This document shows positions 23,593 through 34,907 of a stretch of DNA of 64,000 bases, in pieces (positions within the stretch are counted from its first letter, which is position 1; every line of letters starts with the position of its first letter). The stretch is from contig NC_133536.1 of NCBI RefSeq assembly GCF_048544455.1, positions 26,290,152 to 26,354,151 of the forward strand. The letters are read 5' to 3'. The notes under the pieces were generated by a model, which was given only the letters and a program-made list of their open reading frames with translations, was not told where the DNA came from and made no database searches. A program made the translations under genes and the position numbers. The stretch is from Silene latifolia (taxonomy: Eukaryota > Streptophyta > Magnoliopsida > Caryophyllales > Caryophyllaceae).

Positions 23593-25723
23593 GATTGTAA
23601 GATTTTGATCGATGGAGGGATATAACTTGAAATTTTAAAATTTGACATTTTTTAAGAGCCTTATGAAACTAAAAATGGTATCTATACAAGTAAATGGATT
23701 TATTTGGGATTGTCGAGACCAATCTAAAGTAAATAGAAATTTATGATTAAGATTTGCATAGAATGGCATGTCGATGTCTACGAAAGCTAAGTTAATTGTT
23801 AATTATGCTAAGGATTCAAATCGTTGCTATACTTCATTATGGAAATAAGTAAGTTTTTAAGACCACTTTCCAAAATGGGTATTTTGAAAGGGATATGTGA
23901 ATGAGATATGGTTTTAACTAACACTTAGAAAAGCAATGATTATTTCAATTCATAAATGCTTCGAATGAGTTGTCAAAAACGAAACATGTGGAATTAAGCG
24001 GGAGTTGGTGACAGTCATGTTTAGACATGAAGTTTAGTGGGAGAAATCATCCTTCATGAATTGCATAACATATTACTCATTGGGAATGACGAGCATATAT
24101 TGTCTTTTATAAAGAAAAGTATTTAGGTGTTCAATTCTGGATGATATTGGACATCATGTGAATCTATTAAAACATGGGATGTTGGATTGGCACTTAGATA
24201 GGTATCTTATGTTGATAATGATCCTTCATCTCAAAGATATGAACCAGTTAAGTAGGTTATTCACGTCGATGAATATATTATTACCATGATAGAATCATGG
24301 TTATTTACCGAACCTAAGAACTGTTGTCTACATGAATTGCTTGCTAATGTTTCCGCCATTAATATAATCATGTATGCCATGATGCACATGTCCTAGATGA
24401 ATTACATGCTTGCAGCATGATAAGTCGATAACATACTAATCCATATGAGAGTCATTGGTAAGCCTTAAGGAACCGTCGTGAATTCTTAAGAAGAACTAAT
24501 GATCTGTTCTATCATTTGGAAGAGAAACAAATTGTGTGTTAAGAAGTTACACAAACTCAAGTTTCCAGACTCATTTGGATCTATGAAAATCCTAGGCAAT
24601 TTATTGACATAAGGAGTAAGAGACTAGAAAAGTGTATTTTATTGTCATCCATTGCCAGATTCTACGAAATGAACCACGTAGTGATTGGGTGGTGAACTTT
24701 AAAACTATAAGTAGTGTTGTCCACCAAAACCCACATCACAAGTTATGTGATAACTGTAAGAGCTCCTTTTGAGCTAAAGAACCTATGTCTAGTATGAAGT
24801 CTAGAAATGTACTTAGTAAAAATTCATGCTATAAGGGATAACATGAAATTGAAGGAAATCACAATTCACAAAGTTTGAAGACTTGGACACATGGTATGTT
24901 CACAAGTTAAACTTTTATTGCGTTACACAAGTGCATAAGTACACTTATGATTATAAGACATAGAATAGTAATATGGTATTGACTAATTATATGTGATAAT
25001 CACATTTATTGTTTGAGTTGTCGTTAACTCATCCTGTACTTTATTACATCCAAATGGGATTGTTGAGATAATATTGAACCCCATTAAAGTGAACTGGATT
25101 AACATAGTATTCGTCCCTAGTTACTTATTTGAGGTGACATCTCGAAGTAACTAGAGTGTGATGCGATTGATGGCAAGTTCAAGTGCCATAGAGTCATAAG
25201 AGATGACTAGTCGATCACATAGGCAGACTGTAAGGGGCACTCTGTCGGGCTTATGACCGCTTATAGAGTTCTGGAAATTTTTATAGCCTGGTCGTGGCGA
25301 GAGCTACTATGGTATTCTTATGATTCGATTCTTTGACTAATAATTGTTCGCCTAAGATGGCATAGTTTCCGAGTGACTTTGATTTATGTTCGGCGACCTT
25401 CGTAATTGGGGTCTAATGGGCATGTTTTGGGTCATGATGAGCTGTGACTAATCGAAGGGAAGAGTGTAATAGGAATTGTCCATCCCCGTCAGTGTTATCT
25501 TATATCTCAAGGCCACTCGAGGAGTAATGAACTGGAAATGCGTGGCCACGATCGGAAGGTATCTATGGTAGATAATTCCGGTCAGACAGTTATTCTCCAG
25601 ATCGAGGAAACCACTCAAGATATGATCAAATGCAAGTACGACATGCAAAACACCTTGCATTGAGTGGGAGATAGTAGGACAAGAGAATTGGTGACGCACA
25701 GTTGTCGCGGACAAGTGGGAGAT

Positions 25724-27009
25724 TGTTGGAGTATGTGTTCTCGACAATAATGCGGTCACATGTTTAAAAATCATATTAAGAATACATAAGGGATTGTAAC
25801 ATTTTATTGTCAACTGATCCACATTAATCGGTAATGATTGGCTGACTAGAGTTTGACATTACTGTCGTGTGACGATGGTGATCAGTTGATCCCTTAAGGT
25901 CATACCTCTAGGGAAACATTCTTAATTGATTAGTTAATTAATTGTATGACGATACAAGTTAATTAATTCCTTAATTTGAACAAATGATTTTGTGAGTATA
26001 AATACGTATCTTATTGTAATTCGATTAAATAAGATTCGTACTAAGTAATTAAATTGTTTTATTACTTAAGGTTTATTTATTATTTATGAAACAATTATAA
26101 TAGAATGAATTGTTTATTATAAATACAAGTAGTTGTAATTTATAATTCCATGACCCATTTTAAGTGATTGTAACTGTGAATTACTAAGTTATTTTTGTAT
26201 GTGATTTATTTCTTTTATATAATGATTTTTAATAAGTTAAAAATGCATTATTTAAACTACATGTCTAGTAACATGTCCAATTGTCACTCAATACAAATTA
26301 ACATATTGACAAACTTAAAATGGACCTTTATAATGTTAAGGGTGTCGTGTAAATGAAGGGGAGAGGGTTGATTTGTGCTTTAATTATTTTAATTAGTGGG
26401 TAACATGATGATTAATTACCTACTAATCATAGGTATGCATACTATACTCTTGAGAAGAGAAAAATGAAAACGCATTGGGCTTTCTACCCTAGACCATTTT
26501 CGGCCACCGCCCTTGTGGAATTAAGAGAGTTTTTCTCTTTAAAACATATACAATTCATTTTTACACCAATTTTTCTAACTTAGAAGAATTTATCTCTCTA
26601 GTTTTTGTTGTTGAACAAAATAATAAAATCTCACATTATCTCTAATATTATTCTCTCAATACTAGAAGTAGTATACTAATAATATTAGTAATATTTTAAG
26701 GACACAAATATTAATTTCTAGTAACAAAATTAATATTTGTATTAAGAGTGTCTCTTTGGTACAAATCCTTAAGGAGTAGATCTTGCTAATAGATGTAGGG
26801 TTTTGGGGCATTTGGATTATTCTTAAGAATACTAACTTGGTAGGAGACCAACTTAGTATAAACCAAAATCGGCCCTCCTTGTAAGAATGTCTAAATTTCT
26901 TCTCTTTTATTTAAATTGTTATGCATGCATAAGCTCCTTTTAGTTTATGACTAAACTAATAAACACTTAGTTATTAGAGATGTCTAATAAGAGATATATG
27001 AATCTTACA
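25724..27009 (+). repeat. Copia downstream LTR
   Basis: It starts TGTTGGAGTATGTG right after the purine tract AAGTGGGAGA and ends TTACA, giving about 1.29 kb. Its final 122 bp match the upstream LTR portion. Internal promoter features were not resolved. Confidence 0.65.
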
Positions 27010-27052
27010 TGCTGCTCATATTTTTAATAGAATTAGTTATTTTAGGGATAAC

Positions 27053-28269
27053 TAGTTTTGTGACCCGTGAGAATCACGGGTTTGATTGTTTTTGTTCTTT
27101 TATTTTTGCGGTATCGTTCATGAATGCGTTATTCGGCTTTTTTGTCTTCTTGCTTATTATCATGGAGATATGTTGATAGGATACCTAAGCAAGGCAATAA
27201 GGGTCCTGTCACAGTTCATGAGGGTAAGATATATTATAGCACCAAAACCCATGAATCCTTCATTTTAAAGAACATACGAATGTCCATTATCTGATTTCGA
27301 AGGCTGATATTGCATATAAATTAAATGGGAAATTGTATTGTCTCGTGTTTCATCAGAGCACTTTAAACAACTTATTCTTAAACCCTATAAGCAAAGTCAA
27401 CACAACTTATGGGAAAATGTAAAATTGCATTCAAACAGTGGAATATTAACTTTGCAAACTACTCTTATTTTGCTACGGTCCTCATTGTCTTTGTCCTTTT
27501 ACTGATTGTTGTCTTGTTGTGTTAATTACTGGCGGTCCCCTTTCTGTTTTTGTTCCCTGCTTTTTTTTACGGTGTTTAGATTGTCTCTGAATTTCGAGGG
27601 CGCTTGGCTTTGTCATAGTGCTTATTCAGTTCACTCAACATTGACGGCTTTTGGTATTCTAGTACTTTATATATTGTTTTTAGTGTTGTTTTGGTACTTT
27701 CATGTGAATGGTTTAGAAATTATCTTCCGAAATTAAAATATGACATGCAGAATAATAATGGTAGATAGTATCGCTTGCTTTTTAATTATATTATGGAATT
27801 AAAGTTAAATAAATAGGTAGATTAATAACCAAATTTATGAGAGGAAAATAAAGAGTTTATATTAGTTTTTAGTGATTGCAACTACTATTTTTTTGGTACT
27901 TATAAGCATGTGACAATTTTGGAGATAATTAACTTTTTAATACATAGTTTTGTCTTCTTATAATATTGTATAAAAATAAATAATTAAGTAATTAATATAG
28001 ATGAATTAGTATTAACCCCTATAAAAATGTCATGTGAATTAAAATTAAATGTTATAAGTAGCCTTTTAATTATATTGTATAGATAGATTTTACCTCAGTT
28101 TCATGCCTTTTGTATTTCTTCCCTCTTCAGATTACCCATGTGATGTTTGGTCTTATCTGCATTCACATACATTTCACGATGCTTTAAAATTCATATAAAA
28201 AAATATATTGACCAAAAGGTAAAACATCAAGATGGCAAAAACTTCACAAACAAATTAACATTGTCACAT
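27053..28269. other. Left part of Helitron B, no gene seen
   Basis: AT-rich Helitron body before the LTR insertion. The frames at 27086-27268 and 27506-27736 are F/Y/L-rich and resemble no known product. Confidence 0.5.
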
Positions 28270-28274
28270 GTAAA
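28270..28274. repeat. Target-site duplication GTAAA, left copy
   Basis: GTAAA directly before the first LTR (TGTAGACACC...). The same five bases follow the last LTR at 55719-55723. Helitron A keeps the undisturbed version of this site (CACATGTAAG-TCACTTAAATT), which confirms the insertion point. Confidence 0.9.
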
Positions 28275-30661
28275 TGTAGACACCTCGTTTCTGCACCCCT
28301 CGCAAACCACCCGGTGATGATTGGGCCGCATGTTTGATTCGCGGAACGATTTGTGACAGTTCGTAAGATTATCGTCAAGTGTTTCCTCAAATATTAATGT
28401 CGACCTCTTAGTTGTCATCTACGTCCTGATACGGTCGTTTTGGCAGTAATTAGAGTACATTCGGAGTCCGGGTCAAAAACCGTCTCCATTTTCTGATAAC
28501 TGTTAAATCCTGAGTCGGAATGTTCTGGAATGTTCCGGATATTTCTATTCCATATTTTCACAAATTTTATCTTTTGGCAAATAATATCCCGTAATATTCA
28601 CAAGATAATCGAATTATTTCCGTCCTACCATAACTCAAACGCGGAAATCTTTCTTCAAAGAGGAGGAAACCTCCCGGGAATAGACGCAGCAGTCTTTGCG
28701 CCTCTTCCAAGGGACGCATGGGCGCCGCGCCTCTTCCCAAGCCCTTCTTTGCATGATTTACGTATCTTTTTTATATCTTTCCGAGATTCACTTCCAAAGA
28801 GTCTCCGAAACCCTATTCCGTCGCGTGATTAGTATAAATAGGAGCTTTCGTTCCTCATATTTCTCACGCGAGTGTCCGCCCTTCTCTTCTCCCTTTGCAT
28901 TCTAGACTTCGTTCTTACTAATTGGCGCCTACGTGCTTGGAATTCCGACCACGTAAGCTCGGATCTTTCCGGGTACCAGCCTCTCCGTTGCATGACCGAC
29001 CAATTTGACCAACTACACCAATAATCAACTTAAATTAATCAATCGTTTTCCTCTTACGAGGGCACTTTCCTTGCATTCGCGTCGAGCATTCACTAGTCGA
29101 TATCTTAGTTCATCTCGTTCCGTCAACATGTAAGTCTGAGGGTGTATAATCCTCTTTTATTTATTGTATTTTTATTTTTATTGTATCATCATTGTAAGAT
29201 TTATGTCGAAAACACCGTTAAAATTGATTTCTAAAACCCTTCGTTAAAACCTGTTTTTGCGGATTTCCAGTAGACAGACGTCGAGAAAAGACGCAGCAAC
29301 TGCTGCGCCTCTTCGAAGGAGCGCAGTTCCTGCTGCGCCTCTTCGTGAGGTTGCCGCAGTTCCTGCTTTTTTTCTTCTTCTTCGTCCTCTGTAATTCGTG
29401 TGTTTTGTTATTTGTTTCGTTTATTTTCTTTAATTCTTCATCATTATAATTCACATGTATATTTTAATTATCATTCATTAATTCATATGTTTTAATTCAT
29501 CAAATCCGACTTAAATCCTAAATAATCCATATTTACGGGTTTTCGTCATTAAATTCAATTCGGGTTTTAGAAATTCAATTCGTTCATATTGAGTTTCTGG
29601 AATTCATCGTTGATATATTTTCATCTGTTTATTCATTAATTCGTCATCATTCATTATGTTTAGTCTAAAATAATTTGTTTAGTTAGTTTGTTAATTCGTT
29701 AATTAATCATTATTTCATGTAAATAATCCGTTTGCATCGTCTCATTCATATTTATCGCTTTCATGACCATCATTCATATGTTAAATAACATGCTAATCAC
29801 TTTCATCCGAGTAAATAATTTAATTAATCATTAAAATCACCAATTAACATTAACGATTTGTAGTTCCGGCTTCACAGCCAGAACTCACCCTTGGAACAGA
29901 CGCAGCAACTGCTGCGCCTCTTCCAGAGGGCGCAGTCCTACAGCGCCTGTTCCAGGATGATTTCTGTCCCTGAATTCCGTTTCTGCTTTGACATGGTTTA
30001 TTTAATCCACGTATTAATTAACTATTATCCGTATTATCACGCTAATTCCTGTTCGTTGATTTTATTTATTCTTTTACTTTCTTTTTCTCAAATCATCCGT
30101 TTTAAAGGTATTTTCAACATAAATCGCCTAAACCATTGTAATTATTGTAATTCATAATTATTGTATCGTTTTTATCATTTGTATGTTTTCACATGTAAAT
30201 GAGCATTAAATCCTACTTCGACCCAATTGTATGCTAATTAATTGTTCACCGACTTAGTTAATTCTTCACATGCTAGGATTAATTCATGGATGTTGCATTG
30301 CATGCATATAACCGACGATATATCAAGTACGAATAACTTCCCTAATCATTAGTAGAGGCCGCTATCGAGGCGGGCGGGATTAGGCGTTCGATCAAAAGAG
30401 CTTCCTAATACGTACCCTCACCCCTTACTCCAGATCTCCGTGAGCACCCGTGTTCATTGGCATCCACGAGAGTCATTCTAGACATAGAATGCTAAGGGTA
30501 ACGATTGCTTAGTGTTCATGTCACTACTTTGTGTCTTGACATGACACGAGGTATTCGAACGGTTCCAATTTCCCATAAAAATTGGTGGCGAATCCTTACA
30601 AAATGCAAACGCTTGTCCCCGTTTCTCACCAAGCGCCCCCGTGGGCGGCCCGCTGTCCACA
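28275..30661 (+). repeat. Retand-like LTR 1
   Basis: It starts TGTAGACACC and ends GCTGTCCACA, 2387 bp, with TG..CA termini. A TATA box (TATAAATA) lies at 28833-28840. It holds three paired CGCAG/CTGCG dyads starting at 28683, 29290 and 29899. By eye it is nearly identical to LTR 2 and a little less so to LTR 3. Confidence 0.93.
28833..28840 (+). promoter_or_regulatory. LTR promoter TATA box
   Basis: TATAAATA within ATTAGTATAAATAGGAGC, about 100 bp downstream of the first dyad pair. The same box lies at 46361-46368 and 53888-53895 in the other LTRs and, in reverse orientation, ahead of the first antisense gene (40367-40374). Confidence 0.75.
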
Positions 30662-30684
30662 GTTTGGCGACTCCGCTGGGGATA
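30662..30684 (+). other. Retand-like primer-binding site
   Basis: GTTTGGCGACTCCGCTGGGG follows the LTR at once. TGGCGACTCCGCTGGGG has the form expected for pairing with a tRNA 3' end (CCA...). Tat/Ogre elements are reported to use an arginine tRNA; I could not check this against a tRNA set. The same site follows LTR 2 at 48188. Confidence 0.75.
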
Positions 30685-31462
30685 TACACTTACGTGTAGC
30701 TAGGGTGAAACTCGAACAAGGTTAGGGAATAGTTTGTACAAGACAATTGTCGGTTTTCATAACTCGGTCTTCCTAGACCGTTTTATTCGGCCTTCCTAGG
30801 CCCAACCCAACCCATTCGACCAATCGTCCCGTCTAAACGGTCCTAATTCTTATTTGGGCCTAAGGATGGATAGCGATTGACGTCATCCATACCATGGTAC
30901 TTACTCTTGTTTGTATCAAGGGCCTTCACTACTTGAGGAAATGGACTAGGAATCGGCCTTACTCTTGTTTGGCACGAGCCTCTCCACAGACTTCGGGTTT
31001 GATGGTTCGGTATGGCAACCCACCCTTTTAAACCAAAACCCTTTTAAATGCACTCAGCATCCCGTTATAATGCTTGTATAAATGTGTAAGCCTTACGTGA
31101 TCACCACTTTTAAACAAAACCATGACGAATTTTCAAAAAAAATCAAAATCCTCATTTTCAAACAAGAATTTCGAAAAAGTAGGCCTTTAATTAGCGCAAA
31201 ATCCGGTCAAAACTCTGTCCGTTTGTCAAGTCAAAATCCGGGCCACAAGCCCATTTCAAAACCTCACTTCGAGTCCACTCCTACAACTACACTACAGTTG
31301 ACTAGGACACACATTTTCAAAGACCTTGTCTTTCTTTAAAACTCACTCAACACAAGTGGCACACACCCACTTCACGAGTCAAAACTTTTATTCTTTTAGC
31401 AAGTGTGATAGAATGGTCGATCGTGTTTTGATTCGTCGCCGATCTCTTATCCAGTTTCCAAG
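30685..31462 (+). other. Retand-like 5' leader
   Basis: Untranslated leader between the primer-binding site and gag. It contains repeated GGTCTTCCTAGACCG/GGCCTTCCTAGGCC phrases and two ACTCTTGTTTG phrases. The frames here (31082-31526) look fortuitous. The leader is repeated after LTR 2 (48208-48920). Confidence 0.6.
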
Positions 31463-32551
31463 ATGCCTGGGTCAAGTGATGAAACAAACCTCCAGCAAAT
31501 TCAAGAAAGTAATGATCGAATCCTAGCCGCGATAACCCAAATGCAAATCACTCAGGAACAAACCTATGACCGCCTTGAACTTATCGAAGGCCGCATCTTT
31601 GATGTAGAGGGAAAGTTGCCTCCCCCTAAAAGTGAAGTACTACGTTTCTCCGATGACGAGTCTAAAGATGAGAATCCAATCATAGGGACAACCGCAGCTG
31701 AGAAAAGACTCCAATACCTAGAGGAGCAATTGATGTACCTTAAGGGGGATGACATTTATAGGGAAAACAATCGCAAATATGAAGCCGTCAATTCCAAATT
31801 GCCCACTAACTTTAGCATGACGGATATCCCCAAGTTTAAAGGACATGAGAACCCTTTGAACCACATCCGCGCCTTCAAGGACTACATGTCTATCAAAGGC
31901 ATCAAACCCGAGATGTTCTTAAGGATCTTTCCTTCATCTCTTGACACCATTCCGAAGCAATGGTTCTACACTTTAGATCACAAAAAGGTCGCTACTTGGG
32001 AAGACGCCGCAATCGAGTCCTCGAAACAATACGCGGATAATGCCGAGATCCAAGTCAACATGCGTACTCTAGAGGTTCTTACCCAAAATGACAAAGAAGG
32101 ATTCACCGACTTTCTAAGTAGGTGGAGGAAGACTAGTACTCAACTAGTTGAACGCCCGGATGAGGCTACCCTCGTGGAAAAGTTCGTGGATAATCTCAAG
32201 CCCATATATGCCAACCATTTGAGATATCAAAACATCAAGACTTTCAAGGACTTAACCGTACTAGGGACACGAATTGAAGATGACATCCGCAAAGGACTCC
32301 TGTCCAAAACGGTAGGTCGAGGATATCAAGGGTCCACAAGTCGTTCATATGGCTCTACTAGCAAGACCGACGAAGTTAACCTTCTCGAGCCATCCAAGAA
32401 AACTAGCCCACCAAGGAAGTTCACAAACCTTGAGGATACGTACTCCAACGCTCTAAAAAGGCTAATGAAGCAAGGTAAACTCCAACCCATTGGACCTACT
32501 CCCGAACCCGAAAAGAAGTCCAAATTCTGGGATGAAAACTCCTACTCGTGA
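31463..32551 (+). CDS. Gag region of the Retand-like element
   Basis: The block encodes the capsid part. A coiled-coil-prone head (QIQESNDRILAAITQMQITQ) is followed by the retrotransposon gag domain with FKGHENPLNHIRAFKDYM, WEDAAIESSKQYADNA and KEGFTDFLSRWRKTSTQL, the usual Tat-lineage gag pattern. It forms the virus-like particle shell in related elements. The following nucleocapsid part is less clear. It is part of a broken element. Confidence 0.85.
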   Translation: MPGSSDETNLQQIQESNDRILAAITQMQITQEQTYDRLELIEGRIFDVEGKLPPPKSEVLRFSDDESKDENPIIGTTAAEKRLQYLEEQLMYLKGDDIYRENNRKYEAVNSKLPTNFSMTDIPKFKGHENPLNHIRAFKDYMSIKGIKPEMFLRIFPSSLDTIPKQWFYTLDHKKVATWEDAAIESSKQYADNAEIQVNMRTLEVLTQNDKEGFTDFLSRWRKTSTQLVERPDEATLVEKFVDNLKPIYANHLRYQNIKTFKDLTVLGTRIEDDIRKGLLSKTVGRGYQGSTSRSYGSTSKTDEVNLLEPSKKTSPPRKFTNLEDTYSNALKRLMKQGKLQPIGPTPEPEKKSKFWDENSYS

Positions 32552-32596
32552 ATACCATAGGGGCAAAGGGGGCACGACACGTAAAAATGCTACAAG

Positions 32597-34408
32597 TTGA
32601 AACACGTGCTTCAAGATATGATCGAAGATGGTCGACTTCCAATTCCACCAGGAGGTAAGCCCAACAACACTCAGAATCCTCTTGGAGTTCTAGTGATTAC
32701 AAGTGACGAATCTACCTTAGATTGCTCACATCTCATTTCTCCCACCGAAAATGAAATTCATGCAATTGAGAAAGAAAGGCTCTACTCTACTATCTCCCCT
32801 ACCATTTCCGACTTCATCGCATGGGCAAGGAGTGTAGATAGACAAGTGTGGGAACTAGAAAACATGGTAACGACCTTACGCCATCCCAATGCAATGCCTA
32901 AAGAACGTGTACCATTGATCTTCTCTCAAAATGCCACTATGCAAGAAGTAGTCACCGTGGTCGATAAACTAGTCGATCAAATCATACGACTAGAAAGTGA
33001 TATCATGAGAATGAAGGAACTAGCTGCAATCAATGGGGTTTGGGCCGATGACGATGAAGACGAATACCTCATTGAAAACTCCCTGGTCAAGGAAATAGTC
33101 CAAAATGGTGAAGACCAAGATGTGGATCACCTAACTCGTTCGGGTCGCCCATATCAAAGTACTACTCAAAACGGTCCAACCAACGTCGTCACACCAAATG
33201 ACAACGAAGATGACCCCACTGACCATTTGCTCAAGCAATTACGAAAAACCAAGGCCGATCTTTCACCGCAACTAGTGGCAAGCTCATTTCCGCATCGCCA
33301 AGCTTTACTGCAAGCTTTGGCCAAGTTGAATGTAGCACATAACTCCACTCCCGAAGACGTAGTCAACTTGGTCTTCCAAGAATCACCGAGGCTAAGTAAT
33401 CCTATTACTTTCTCAGATGAAGACTTGCCACCTTTTGGCGCTAGTCACAACCTTGCTCTATACATCACTGTCATTTGTCTAAAGAAGAATGTGCCAATGA
33501 CTTTGGTAGATGACGGATCCGCAGTCAACGTCATACCCCTCAAAACGGCATACAAGCTAGGCATGAAAGAGTCGGATTGGACTCCCACCAACCAAGGTGT
33601 ACGTGCATATGACGGTACACGACGAAAAGTGGTTGGACTTGCTAGCCTAACCATAGCCACGGGACCAATCGAACGAAAAGTTAACTTCCAAATAGTGGAC
33701 ATCGAAGCTTCATTCAACATACTTCTGGGAAGGCCTTGGATTCACGCTTCCAAAGCGGTAACATCCACCCTTCATCAAAAGATCAAGATCCCACTAAATG
33801 GCAAAGTTGTGACGATCACTTCGTCACCCATCAAGGCAATAATTGAGAAGCAATCAAACAATCAAGTCCTTGCGGATCCCATATACGAACTTGGGGGCTT
33901 CCAAAGTGTGAACGTCATAGAAAGTGAGTTGGCACCCTTATACTATAATCCCTACTCTAACTTGGTGGTCAACCACATACTCAAATCCCAGGGATACTTC
34001 CCTGGAATGCCTTTAAACCCAATTCGGAAGAACACCTTCGCACCATACAAGAAAGGCAACTCGACAAGAATACCACTTGGACTAGGGTACAAACCCACAA
34101 CAGAAGAAGTTCTCGAAATGCTCGCTCAAGTCCAAAATCGCAAGCACGTAGGAGTCCAAATGAGACCGTATCTCCCCACTCTAAATGGGTACTTCGTTCA
34201 AGAAGGAAGTTCAGAACTCTTCCATGGATTTCCCGAACCTTGGCACTATCTTGAGAGGAAGTTGGCCGGAATCGAGATCTTTCACGATTGCTACTTCATT
34301 CCTCCCGAAACGGTTCCTACCGTCAAAAACCCGTCAAGCACCTTGCTTCGACGAACAAGTGTAGCCTATTGTTTGGAGAGGACCGATTCATTAGGGCCGC
34401 GCAGATGA
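32597..34408 (+). CDS. Gag C-terminal and protease region of the Retand-like element
   Basis: After a linker rich in acidic residues comes an aspartic-protease domain, marked by the active-site phrase VDDGSAVNVIP (about 33508-33540) and the later ILLGRPWIHAS, the two hallmarks of Ty3/gypsy proteases. The block ends in a segment found between protease and RT in Tat elements. Ogre relatives remove an intron between protease and RT; whether this copy did so is not known. Part of a broken element. Confidence 0.8.
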   Translation: MKHVLQDMIEDGRLPIPPGGKPNNTQNPLGVLVITSDESTLDCSHLISPTENEIHAIEKERLYSTISPTISDFIAWARSVDRQVWELENMVTTLRHPNAMPKERVPLIFSQNATMQEVVTVVDKLVDQIIRLESDIMRMKELAAINGVWADDDEDEYLIENSLVKEIVQNGEDQDVDHLTRSGRPYQSTTQNGPTNVVTPNDNEDDPTDHLLKQLRKTKADLSPQLVASSFPHRQALLQALAKLNVAHNSTPEDVVNLVFQESPRLSNPITFSDEDLPPFGASHNLALYITVICLKKNVPMTLVDDGSAVNVIPLKTAYKLGMKESDWTPTNQGVRAYDGTRRKVVGLASLTIATGPIERKVNFQIVDIEASFNILLGRPWIHASKAVTSTLHQKIKIPLNGKVVTITSSPIKAIIEKQSNNQVLADPIYELGGFQSVNVIESELAPLYYNPYSNLVVNHILKSQGYFPGMPLNPIRKNTFAPYKKGNSTRIPLGLGYKPTTEEVLEMLAQVQNRKHVGVQMRPYLPTLNGYFVQEGSSELFHGFPEPWHYLERKLAGIEIFHDCYFIPPETVPTVKNPSSTLLRRTSVAYCLERTDSLGPRR

Positions 34409-34907
34409 GATCATTACTATGATACTTCAGACGATCGCTTCAACCCTACCGCGTTGATCACGAAATCGACGCAAAGCGGCGAAAGGATGGAGAAAATCTA
34501 TCAAATGGACCAACAACCAAGGAAGACTCTTCAAGCTCACCACCGGAGAAGGAGAGATGTTCAAAGGAGAACCGAAGACGACGAGTTCGAGTCGGAGTCG
34601 AGTCGGAGTCGGAGTCTAGAGAAGTCATTAGAGAATCTACTCCTGTTGTCATCCCCACTCCCTTCGTTTCTCCTAGCTTAGCCTCGAGTAGTCACGGTAG
34701 TTCGGGGAATGCCCCAATTACTGTTCCTTTGCCGCCACTGACCATGGATCAGTTGGCTTCTTTGTTTCAACTTTACTCAAATTTTAATATAAATAAATCA
34801 GGTTCTGCTTACTCTCTGTGTTCTTTCGAGTGCAATTCTGTTTATGATGATACTGAGGATGACCAAGACCCAGACTTGACCGAAATACCACCCTAGTAGC
34901 CAAAAAA

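Larger units (their letters stand above)
19335..27009 (+). mobile_element. Decayed Ty1/copia-type LTR element with a gag block
   Basis: A primer-binding site TGGTATCAGAGC (initiator-Met tRNA type, the usual copia one) follows a terminal LTR portion. A gag block lies at 21.7-22.7 kb, a polypurine tract (AGTGGGAGA) precedes the downstream LTR, and the element ends ...TTACA at 27009. The upstream LTR is only partly present, and no flanking duplication could be found. Between gag and the downstream LTR the sequence is badly decayed; a copia pol trace is just visible near 24.3 kb. It is a fossil, broken in many places and clearly older than the Ty3/gypsy array. It sits inside Helitron A. Confidence 0.75.

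Noticed and set aside
25448-25822. 124-codon minus-strand frame
   Set aside because: It lies over the 3' interior and LTR border of the copia element, has no domain and no support as a gene.
28530-30699. Several LTR frames of 60-100 codons, repeated in each LTR
   Set aside because: LTR sequence with TATA box, dyads and leader; similar frames in each LTR only reflect copying.
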